Part shown: positions 57,096 through 64,000 of the stretch, piece by piece
How positions within the stretch are numbered: position 1 is the stretch's first letter
Layout: the number at the start of each line of letters is the position of its first letter
Source of the DNA: JAJPHW01 sp963799065
GTDB taxonomy: Bacteria; Acidobacteriota; Terriglobia; Terriglobales; Acidobacteriaceae
Reading direction: 5' to 3'
Length of the DNA: 64,000 bases
NCBI GenBank assembly: GCA_963799065.1
Contig: CAWCVJ010000003.1
Span: 434,001-498,000 of the forward strand
Position numbers and translations under genes: made by a program
The notes under the pieces: model-generated
Told to the model about the DNA's origin: nothing
Seen by the model: the letters and a program-made list of their open reading frames with translations, nothing else
Databases searched by the model: none

Positions 57096-58451
57096 ATGCT
57101 GAAAGAGTTCGCGATCTCGATCGTTCAAACGCTGCGCGAGCACGGGCACGAAGCCTATCTTGTGGGCGGATGCGTGCGCGATTTGCTGTTGCATCGCGAG
57201 CCTGCGGACTATGACGTGGCCACCAGCGCCACGCCGCGGGAGGCGATGCGACTCTTTCCGCGAACCTATGCCGTAGGAGAACAGTTTGGAGTCGTGCTGG
57301 TTCCGGCGCCGGAAACTGAATCCTCATTCGACGCGTCGCCTAACGCCGCTCACGCTGGACTGATTGAGGTTGCGACCTTTCGCGCCGACCTGGGCTACTC
57401 CGACGGAAGGCATCCGGATGAAGTGCGCTTCACGAAAACGGCGCGTGAAGATGTGCAGCGTCGGGACTTTACCATCAACGGGCTGCTGCTTGATCCGGCG
57501 ACTGGCGAGGTTCTGGATTACGTGGGCGGTCAATCCGACCTCGATGCAGGAATCATTCGCGCCATCGGCGATCCCGAGCTTCGCTTCGCGGAGGACAAGC
57601 TGCGAATGCTGCGGGCGGTACGTTTTGCTGCGCGGTTTTCGTATGAGATCGAGCCGGGAACATTCTCGGCGATGGGCACACTCGCGCCACAGATTGCGCA
57701 AGTGTCTCGTGAACGCGTTCGAGATGAGCTCACGAAGATGCTCACCGAAGGGCGTGCGCGACAGGCTTTTTTATTGTTAGACTCCACAGCCTTACTCGCT
57801 GAAGTTCTTCCTGAGATTGCAAAGATGAAGGGAGTGGAGCAGCCGCCGGAGTTTCATCCTGAAGGCGACGTTTTTGTGCATACGCTATTGGCCCTCGACA
57901 ATCTGCCGCGGCCCTGCCCGTCGACTCTAGCGTGGGGAACGCTGTTACATGACGTGGGGAAGCCCGCAACTTTTCGGCGTGCGCCCGATCGTATTCGCTT
58001 CGACGACCACGTCAACGTGGGGGTGAAGATCGCCGAAAGGATTTGCCGGCGGCTGCGCTTTTCCAATCAAGAGACGGAGCAGATTCTCGCGCTGGTGGCC
58101 AATCACATGCGCTTCGGCTACGTGCGCGAGATGAAGGACTCGACCTTCAAGCGCTTCATTCGCCTACCGCACTTTGAGCAGCATCTGGCGTTGCACCGCG
58201 CCGATGTGCTGGCGAGTTACGGCGATCCCGATCTTTACGAGTTTGCGAAAGAAAGGATGGCGTCGATTCCGCCAGCGGCCGTTCGGCCGGAGGCGCTGTT
58301 GACGGGCGAGGATCTTATTGCGATGGGCTATGCGCCCGGACCGAAGTTCAAAGCGATTCTGGCTGCCGTCGAAGACGAACAACTGGAGGGGCGTATTGCC
58401 GATCGCGACGCAGCGGTGGAATTTGTGAAGATGAGATTTCCGCTGGGATAG
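57096..58451 (+). CDS. CCA tRNA nucleotidyltransferase / poly(A) polymerase family protein with HD domain
   Basis: The 451-residue protein has a head domain with GGCVRD (24-29), D38 and D40 in ADYDVAT and FTINGLLLD, and then an HD domain with H285-D286 in LLHDVGKP and a later NHMRFG. The layout matches CCA-adding enzymes and their poly(A) polymerase kin, acting on tRNA 3' ends. The HD part could trim phosphates. No second enzyme is visible here, so the exact activity is open. tsaD stands divergent, as a second tRNA gene. Confidence 0.88.
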   Translation: MLKEFAISIVQTLREHGHEAYLVGGCVRDLLLHREPADYDVATSATPREAMRLFPRTYAVGEQFGVVLVPAPETESSFDASPNAAHAGLIEVATFRADLGYSDGRHPDEVRFTKTAREDVQRRDFTINGLLLDPATGEVLDYVGGQSDLDAGIIRAIGDPELRFAEDKLRMLRAVRFAARFSYEIEPGTFSAMGTLAPQIAQVSRERVRDELTKMLTEGRARQAFLLLDSTALLAEVLPEIAKMKGVEQPPEFHPEGDVFVHTLLALDNLPRPCPSTLAWGTLLHDVGKPATFRRAPDRIRFDDHVNVGVKIAERICRRLRFSNQETEQILALVANHMRFGYVREMKDSTFKRFIRLPHFEQHLALHRADVLASYGDPDLYEFAKERMASIPPAAVRPEALLTGEDLIAMGYAPGPKFKAILAAVEDEQLEGRIADRDAAVEFVKMRFPLG

Positions 58452-58560
58452 AGCGGGTGCGGAGTTTCCTCGACAGCAGCCGGGTGTGGTTTGAAATTCG
58501 AGAATGATCTTCGATGGGAGGAAGCTGCGTATCTGAGCGTGACACCGGCCTTTCAAAGGC

Positions 58561-59583
58561 CTAAGGCGCCGTCTTGATGCGGGCTCCCATGAACTCACCG
58601 GTCACCTGCAGACGATTATCCAGGGCTACGGCTGACGTTAGCATTTTTCGTCCCGCTAATTCGGGATAGGCGTAGCGGAGGTCGCGAAAGTGAATCAGGA
58701 ATCCGTCGGCGGTCGTCTCTTGTTCAACCAGCGGATAGACTGCCCAGTCGAGGTACGCGCGACCCAGGAACGATTGCTTTGCCGCCAACGTGGCCTTAGT
58801 CTCCGCTGGCTTGGCGAAGATCTGCTGCGGTTGGGTGGAATCGATTTCGCGCTTCTTGGAATTCACTTGCATGGTGGCGAAGAAATTGTCGGTCTCGGCT
58901 ACGCTGTACCATTTTGTCATCGTCCACCAGTAAGGATAGGCAGAGACTCTGACTGGGCGCGCGCCTTGATAGGTCGCCGCATTCAATACATCCAGCGCGT
59001 GATGATGCTCGGTGTCACGGGCCGCCCAGACGAAGACGACTCCAGCTAAGGCAGCGAAGGCGAAGCGACGTTTCCAGGCTTCGTTTGCCTCCTCGCTTCC
59101 GCCGAAGAGCGAAAGAAGGGATGGAAGCACCAACCCGGCGATCAGCAGTCCTAACAGCCACGGGTCGGCGATGAAGACGATGTCCCACGAGTACCATTTT
59201 TCAGAGAATGGCCAGAAGGGGCGGACGCCGTAGGCGTTGGTGTAGTCGAGCAAAATGTGGGTGAGGCCGGCGATGTATGCGAACAGAAACAGCAGGCCCC
59301 AGCGCGGCTTTAGAGGAGCGTCGATGAGTTTCTTGCGGCTGAGGAGCGAGAGCAGATAGACCAACCCAACGACTGCGGCTGAAACTGCAATCAGACCCAG
59401 GAACGAGTGTGTGAATCCGCGATGGTGAGCGAACTCAAACACCGGACTCTTGAAGTCGGCGAGAATATCGACGTCTGGCGCTTCCGCAGCCAGCGTCATG
59501 GTGAGCGTGGCGAGCGCGGTGCGGCGATTGAATCCGGCGCGGCCCAGGCATGCGCCGGTGAGGAAGTGGGTGAGTGGCTCCAA
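58561..59583 (-). CDS. YdjM-like membrane-bound metal-dependent hydrolase (DUF457)
   Basis: The 340-residue protein starts LEPLTHFLTGACLGRAGF and has DVDILADF, HHRGFTHS and TNAYGVRPFWPFSEKWYSWDIVFIADPW, the marks of the YdjM/DUF457 family, with membrane segments at about 65-85, 95-115 and 145-165. Histidines and aspartates suggest metal binding. The natural substrate is unknown. Family homologs begin just before LEPLTHF, so TTG at 59583 is preferred to a GTG at 59613. Confidence 0.8.
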   Translation of the reverse strand: MEPLTHFLTGACLGRAGFNRRTALATLTMTLAAEAPDVDILADFKSPVFEFAHHRGFTHSFLGLIAVSAAVVGLVYLLSLLSRKKLIDAPLKPRWGLLFLFAYIAGLTHILLDYTNAYGVRPFWPFSEKWYSWDIVFIADPWLLGLLIAGLVLPSLLSLFGGSEEANEAWKRRFAFAALAGVVFVWAARDTEHHHALDVLNAATYQGARPVRVSAYPYWWTMTKWYSVAETDNFFATMQVNSKKREIDSTQPQQIFAKPAETKATLAAKQSFLGRAYLDWAVYPLVEQETTADGFLIHFRDLRYAYPELAGRKMLTSAVALDNRLQVTGEFMGARIKTAP

Positions 59584-59623
59584 GAGTTTGTTGTAACACA
59601 CTGTGCAACCCACTCAGGATGTG

Positions 59624-59674
59624 CGCGCGAGATCCCTCACTCCGCCTGAAGTGCGGCTGCGTTGGGGATGACTT
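59624..59674 (+). repeat. Dispersed repeat, copy B
   Basis: This 51-base copy runs from cgcgcgagatccctcac to gttggggatgactt. It ends at the dpp stop and fills the space between the two neighbouring genes. It is close to copy A and very close to copy C. Confidence 0.75.
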
Positions 59675-61910
59675 AGTGGTTTAGCAATTCGCGTTCGAAG
59701 TGATTTTCAATCATGTGGAATAAATGCATACTCGCGTCTGCGCCGCCGATGCCGTGCGTCTTACCGGGATACAGCATCAAGTCGAACTGCCTGCCCGACT
59801 TGATCAGCGCATCGATCATTTGAATGCTGTTTTGGAAGTGGACGTTGTCATCGCTGGTGCCGTGTACCAGGAGCAACGCGCCGTGCAGGTTGGCCGCCGC
59901 GTTCGGCATCGAGGAATCGTCGTAGCCTTTGGCGTTGTCCTTGGGCAGGCCCATGTAGCGCTCGGTGTAGGCCGAGTCGTAGTTGCGCCAGTTGGTCACG
60001 GGAGCGACCGAGACGCCCGCTTTGAAGGCGTCGGAGTGGGTCATGGAATAGAGGGTCATGGAGCCGCCGTTGCTCCATCCCCAGACGGCGACGCGGTTGC
60101 GGTCGAGTTGCGGAACTTCGTCGAGCAACTGGTGGAGCGCGGCTAGTTGATCGCTCAATTCGACGGCGCCGAACTGGTGGCGCAGTGCGGTTTGAAATTT
60201 GCGGTCGCGGTTGGGTGTGCCGCGATTGTCCACGGAGAAAAGCGCGAAGCCTTTCTGCGCCAGCATCTGGTCGAAGAGTTCGCCGGTCCCGCCCCACTCG
60301 TTCTGAACAATCTGCGCCGCCGGACCGCCATAAACATTCACGATCAGCGGAATCTTCGTGCTGCCGTTTCCCGCCGCAGGCAGGAGCAGCTTGCCGTAAA
60401 GCGTGGTCCCGTCGTCGGCTTTGAATTCAAGAAATTTCGGGGGAAGCAAACCATAAGCATCGAGCTGTTGCGGCCCCCAAACCGGATGACAATCCGCCTG
60501 CGCATTGCAGATCAAAAGCTGGGTTGGCGTGAGCAGCGAAGAAAATCCGTCCAAATAGTGCTTGCCGTCGTCGGAGAAGCTCACCGCATGGTGCCCTTCT
60601 TCTTTGCTGACTTGCGTCATCGCGCTGCCATCGAGCTTGACCGAATAAAGCTGCAATTGGCGAGGATCGCCGCGATTGCAGGAGAAATAAATCGTCCCCG
60701 CGGCCTCGTCGATGCCGTCGAGACTTAGCACTTCAAAGTCGCCCTGCGTAAGCTGCTTTTCGAGCTTGGCATCGGCGCCCAGCGGATTCTGCTTATCGAA
60801 ACTATAAAGATATAAATGCGTGTTACCGCTGCGCCAGCTCGACCAGGTAAAGCGGTCACCGGACTTGAGAATCTTCAGCGCATCGTTGGCGTAAACCCAT
60901 CCCGTGGGATCGGTCTCGGTGAGCACTTTGCGCGACTTGCCCGAGCGCACGTCGACGAAGTAAAGGTCCAAATTGTCCTGCGTACGGTTGAGAACCTCGG
61001 CCCAGACGATTCCTTCGCGCACCCATCCGAAGCGCGGCACGTAGGTGTCGTCGTTGTCGGTGAGCTTGATCCATTTCGTCTTGCCGCCGGACGCGTTCAC
61101 CACGCCAAGGCGCACCGTGGGATTCGGGTCGCCTGGTTGGGGATACTTTTCCTGATCGACTCTGGGGTGCGTCGGGGACCAGTCCGTGATCGGGTACTCC
61201 GGCACCCGGGTTTCATTGCTTTGCAAGTATGCGACCTGCTTGCTGTCGGGGGACCAGAAATAATTGCTGCGGACGCTGAGCTCTTCTTCGTAGAGCCAGT
61301 CGACTTCGCCGTTGAGAAGGTTGGGGTCGCTGTCTTTGGTGAGAGCTTTTTCGCCGCCGCCGGAAATTGGCTTCACGAATAAGTTGTGGTTGCGGAGGTA
61401 GGCAAGGCGATTGCCATCGGGGGAGAATTTTGGATCCTGCGCGGGTGCGGGATCGGAGGTGAACTGCACGCCAGTCGCGGTGTCCAGCGAGTACAGCCAA
61501 AGCTGGCCGTGCGAATCGAAGAGCAAGTGCTTTGAATCCGGCGCCCAATCGTAGGCGGCGACATGATAGCGCATGAGCCGTTCTTTTTCGCGCTCATCTT
61601 TCACTGCGCTGATCGGAGGAGCGAGGGTGGCGAGTTTTGATTCGCTGACCAGGACTCTCTTGTCGCCGCTGGCTGCGTCTACGTACCAGAGCTCGCCGTG
61701 GTCGCCTGCGGCATCGCGCTGCACAAACGAAACCTTCGTGCCATCGGGACTCCAGACAATATTCTCCGGGCCGCGCCCGGTGAGGCCGCCCTCGGCGAAG
61801 ATCGATTCGATGGTGAGAGGCTTTGTGCCCTGGGATGCAGGGGTGGAAACCTGAGCGAGAGTAAATGGCGCAACAATAATGAACAGCAGGACGCGGAACT
61901 TAGTAATCAC
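59673..61910 (-). CDS. Dipeptidyl-peptidase IV-like serine peptidase (S9B)
   Basis: The 745-residue protein releases X-Pro or X-Ala dipeptides from peptides. It has a signal peptide (about 1-20, MITKFRVLLFIIVAPFTLAQ), an N-terminal beta-propeller (about 40-480) and a C-terminal alpha/beta hydrolase with S613 in GWSNGGSM, D687 in GTSDDNVHF and H719 in KTHGIGG. Glu residues in the propeller (DWLYEEEL) match the DPP IV N-terminus-binding pair. GTG at 61910 is chosen, since GGGAGG precedes it by six bases and the signal peptide begins there. It acts in the periplasm. Confidence 0.92.
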   Translation of the reverse strand: MITKFRVLLFIIVAPFTLAQVSTPASQGTKPLTIESIFAEGGLTGRGPENIVWSPDGTKVSFVQRDAAGDHGELWYVDAASGDKRVLVSESKLATLAPPISAVKDEREKERLMRYHVAAYDWAPDSKHLLFDSHGQLWLYSLDTATGVQFTSDPAPAQDPKFSPDGNRLAYLRNHNLFVKPISGGGEKALTKDSDPNLLNGEVDWLYEEELSVRSNYFWSPDSKQVAYLQSNETRVPEYPITDWSPTHPRVDQEKYPQPGDPNPTVRLGVVNASGGKTKWIKLTDNDDTYVPRFGWVREGIVWAEVLNRTQDNLDLYFVDVRSGKSRKVLTETDPTGWVYANDALKILKSGDRFTWSSWRSGNTHLYLYSFDKQNPLGADAKLEKQLTQGDFEVLSLDGIDEAAGTIYFSCNRGDPRQLQLYSVKLDGSAMTQVSKEEGHHAVSFSDDGKHYLDGFSSLLTPTQLLICNAQADCHPVWGPQQLDAYGLLPPKFLEFKADDGTTLYGKLLLPAAGNGSTKIPLIVNVYGGPAAQIVQNEWGGTGELFDQMLAQKGFALFSVDNRGTPNRDRKFQTALRHQFGAVELSDQLAALHQLLDEVPQLDRNRVAVWGWSNGGSMTLYSMTHSDAFKAGVSVAPVTNWRNYDSAYTERYMGLPKDNAKGYDDSSMPNAAANLHGALLLVHGTSDDNVHFQNSIQMIDALIKSGRQFDLMLYPGKTHGIGGADASMHLFHMIENHFERELLNH

Positions 61911-62005
61911 GAAAAGCCTCCCGATTGCTCTTGGCACGGCGATGACACGCGTTTCATTGTTAGCCAAGCGGATGGAGGTTTGCAAGCGGCGAAGCACTGG
62001 TCGTA

Positions 62006-62055
62006 CACGCGAGATCCCTCACTCCGCCTGAAGTGTGGCTGCGTTCGGGATGACT
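62006..62055 (+). repeat. Dispersed repeat, copy C
   Basis: This copy runs from cacgcgagatccctcac to gttcgggatgact, in the divergent region between the dpp gene and the zinc-ribbon gene. Copies B and C differ at only a few positions. Confidence 0.75.
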
Positions 62056-62144
62056 GGCGGAGGATGCGGTCGGGCCTGAAGCGGGAAGGTCACCTTACCG
62101 TGCCGGCTTGCAGGCCCATGCTAAAATCGAGCTACAGCGAAAAC

Positions 62145-63248
62145 ATGCTCCCTGACATTGAAAACTTAATGCGCCTGCAGGAAGCTGACCGGGAAATCCG
62201 GCGCCTGCAGGATGAAGTTGCCGCCCTTCCCAAACGTGTTGCCGTCATCGAAGAAAAGCTAGCCGGAACGAAGACTGCCCTCGAAGCCGCGCGCGCCGCC
62301 GTGAAAGGCGATGAAGCCGCCCGCCGCAAGTACGATGCCGCCATTCAGGATTTGCAAGGCAAGATATCGAAATACCGTGATCAGTCTCTGGGCGTCAAGA
62401 CGAACGAACACTATAAAGCTTTAATGCTTGAGATCCAGCTGGCCGAGCAGGAGATTCGCTCCAACGAAGACAAAATTCTCGAGCTGATGATGAATGTGGA
62501 TGGCCGGGAAAAAGAGGTTAAGGTTGTCGAAGCACGGCTGAAGGCGGAGACTGCGGAAGTCGAGAAAGAAAAGAATCAAGCGCGCGAGCAAACCGCGGAA
62601 GACGAAAAGCTTCTCGTAGGATGGCGGGCTAAGCGCGCAACCGCCCACGGCGCGGTGAATCCCGATCTTATCCGGCATTACGAGCGGGTGATGAAATTTC
62701 GCGGATCGGGCATTGCGGAAGTCCGCGACCAGAAATGCATGGGATGCCAGACGCTACTCCGTCCGCAAACATATAATGAGGTTCGCAGCGGGCAGACGGT
62801 GATTTGCGAATCCTGCCAGCGCATTCTTTACTTCGATCCCAGCCGTGAAGACGCTGCGCTCAAGCCAGTTCCAGTGGCAAAGAAAAAAGTTCGCCACAAG
62901 GTTCATGCCGCGCGAGCGTGGTTCTATCGTTCGGACTTCGATAACGCGGGCGAAGTATTCATCGCGGTCTCGAATGGCGAAATGCGCTCCAGTTGCCGGG
63001 TTTACGACGCGCACTCCGGCCGCAAGGTGGGGATGACGCGAAGCCGTGAAGGCGATTTCGTCAACGCCTTCGCTTACGAAATCGGCAACGGAATTCAGCT
63101 CAAGAATGGATTCGTCGAAAAGGAATTGGACGAGTGGGGATCGGAACTTCCGACGGCGGTACTCGACGAGTTGCACAAAGATCTCAAGATTGCGCGCGCC
63201 CTGCTCGGGCCTGAAACCGAGCCTGCGAATCAGCCCGCAGCCAGTTAA
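62145..63248 (+). CDS. Coiled-coil protein with C4 zinc ribbon
   Basis: The 367-residue protein has a long coiled coil (about 1-185), then a zinc ribbon with C198-x2-C201 and C221-x2-C224 (CMGCQ, CESCQ), as in the CT398/HP0958 family. The last 120 residues hold a separate small domain, unlike those relatives. Relatives bind RNA, flagellar or secretion components. An ATG at 62118 is also possible. The function here is unknown; it may act in RNA or protein complexes. Confidence 0.8.
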   Translation: MLPDIENLMRLQEADREIRRLQDEVAALPKRVAVIEEKLAGTKTALEAARAAVKGDEAARRKYDAAIQDLQGKISKYRDQSLGVKTNEHYKALMLEIQLAEQEIRSNEDKILELMMNVDGREKEVKVVEARLKAETAEVEKEKNQAREQTAEDEKLLVGWRAKRATAHGAVNPDLIRHYERVMKFRGSGIAEVRDQKCMGCQTLLRPQTYNEVRSGQTVICESCQRILYFDPSREDAALKPVPVAKKKVRHKVHAARAWFYRSDFDNAGEVFIAVSNGEMRSSCRVYDAHSGRKVGMTRSREGDFVNAFAYEIGNGIQLKNGFVEKELDEWGSELPTAVLDELHKDLKIARALLGPETEPANQPAAS

Positions 63249-63434
63249 GCAAGCGCGATCTACTGTCAGGCAGTAGTCCAAAAAGTCACAAGTACATCCT
63301 CAATTCCCCTGTAAATCGTGGCAAAACTGACCCCGGAATCCTCAAAGCCGCATGTTTTGTGGCCTTTTATGGTTCGCTTTCGAGGAAATCCGCATAAAGT
63401 GCGGTCAAAACGCTTCTTTTCCACAGCCGAGGGG

Positions 63435-63440
63435 TATAGT
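63435..63440 (+). promoter_or_regulatory. Possible -10 element of the HU gene
   Basis: TATAGT is 50 bases before the HU start codon. The -35 region is not convincing. A TTTTCCACA just upstream (63417-63425) resembles a DnaA box, but stands alone. Confidence 0.3.
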
Positions 63441-63490
63441 ATGGCGTTCATCGCAGCTAAATCAATTGTTCCATTCCGATAGGAGGATCC

Positions 63491-63793
63491 ATGGCTTCAG
63501 GCATGACCAAGACTCAGCTGGTGCGTCATTTGGCTGAGAAACTTGAAACCAATAACAAGACCATCGCTGCATTCCTTGAGCAACTCAGCGACGTCGCGGT
63601 GAAAGAAACGAAGAAGAACGGCGTGTTTGTTGTTCCCGGGTTGGGCCGTCTGGTAAAGGCGCACCGCAAAGCCCGCATGGGACGCAATCCGCAAACCGGT
63701 GAACCGATTCAGATCAAAGCAAAGACGGTGGTGAAGTTCCGCATCGCGAAGGCGACCAAGGATGCGATCGCTCCTCCGGCGCCAAAGAAGTAG
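63491..63793 (+). CDS. HU-family DNA-binding protein
   Basis: The 100-residue basic protein is a histone-like HU/IHF-fold protein that bends and compacts DNA. It starts MTKTQLVRHLAEKLETNNKTIAAFLEQ, and the arm region GRLVKAHRKARMGRNPQTGEPIQIKAKTVVKF holds the conserved RNPxTGE. The tail APPAPKK is short. AGGAGG four bases before the ATG is an ideal ribosome site, in line with high expression. A terminator follows. Confidence 0.94.
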   Translation: MASGMTKTQLVRHLAEKLETNNKTIAAFLEQLSDVAVKETKKNGVFVVPGLGRLVKAHRKARMGRNPQTGEPIQIKAKTVVKFRIAKATKDAIAPPAPKK

Positions 63794-63822
63794 GTTAGGT
63801 TTCAAAGTTAGGAGAAGTACAG

Positions 63823-63854
63823 AGGCCGGCCCATGCGCCGGCCTTCTGCTTTTT
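63823..63854 (+). terminator. Rho-independent terminator of the HU gene
   Basis: AGGCCGGC (63823-63830) and GCCGGCCT (63837-63844) pair with a six-base loop, followed by tctgcttttt. The stem is perfect and the T-run is clear. The remaining bases to 64000 hold no gene that can be supported. Confidence 0.85.
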
Positions 63855-64000
63855 CGAGGGGATTTGGCAGCAGCAAATCCCGTTTGCCAATCGCGAATTG
63901 CGACGTAAGCCTCCTGTCGTACCTCGGCATCCAACTAAATACGATTACTTACAGAAGTTACTTGCGTTTTGAATTGGTTCGCGGTAAGTATGAGAAACAA

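Noticed and set aside
63417..63425. Single DnaA-box-like TTTTCCACA
   Set aside because: One box alone, with no cluster or AT-rich stretch, does not support an origin.
63497..63934. 145-codon minus-strand frame over the HU gene
   Set aside because: It is antisense to a clear HU gene with an ideal ribosome site and terminator.

Overview
The window looks like a chromosomal segment from an acidobacterium (Terriglobia/Acidobacteriales type). This is inferred from the visibly G+C-rich sequence, the dense small operons, an FG-GAP/Ig-like secreted protein, a kinase-FGE-hydrolase giant protein, a type ISP relic and many short intergenic repeats. No rRNA, tRNA, CRISPR array, intact insertion sequence or prophage was seen. 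There are about 60 protein genes. Assignments come from reading motifs and family resemblance; no database search was run.

Layout. 1-7217: the end of a fibronectin-like protein, an FG-GAP secreted protein with a good promoter, RNase H-like protein, phosphodiesterase, orphan OppD ATPase, GlnRS, DUF2127 protein. 7333-10288: rsmG, then two parS-like sites, parA and parB, a typical origin-proximal cluster. 10329-11463: accessory patch with a vapBC-like pair and the C-terminal relic of a type ISP restriction-modification enzyme. 11678-21898: membrane protein, 2OG-Fe(II) oxygenase, GT2, a kinase/FGE/hydrolase fusion, DUF4097, methyltransferase, SDR, MFS. 21911-26106: leuCD, then an mntR-type regulator and an Nramp transporter that share an 18-bp motif upstream. 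26112-32404: MurJ, class III aminotransferase, ahpC-ahpD, chrA, DUF3052.

32411-42011 is one long minus-strand exopolysaccharide cluster. In transcription order: Wza-like export protein, Wzz/GumC-like chain-length protein, a CpsD-like protein that has lost its nucleotide-binding motifs, the priming sugar transferase, a Wzy/WaaL-like protein, a GT4, and a double-GT4 fusion. Together these would prime, assemble, polymerise and export a polysaccharide.

42896-48466 is the most unusual stretch: a DnaC/IstB-like ATPase, a UvrC-like protein without its nuclease half and with altered GIY-YIG residues, a protein with a PD-(D/E)XK-like signature, a higBA toxin-antitoxin locus with an intact operator but a twice-frameshifted toxin, and an overlapping two-gene unit of unknown function with lower G+C. 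It resembles a partly decayed defence or DNA-maintenance island.

48517-54826 is a complete ISC iron-sulfur operon (iscR-iscS-iscU-iscA-hscB-hscA-fdx-iscX) with Rrf2/IscR-like palindromes upstream. 54827-64000 holds a small zinc-ribbon protein, a response regulator, tsaD, a CCA/poly(A) nucleotidyltransferase, a YdjM-like membrane protein, a dipeptidyl-peptidase IV, a coiled-coil zinc-ribbon protein and an HU protein with a clear terminator. Three copies of one 50-bp dispersed repeat lie at 52.5, 59.6 and 62.0 kb.
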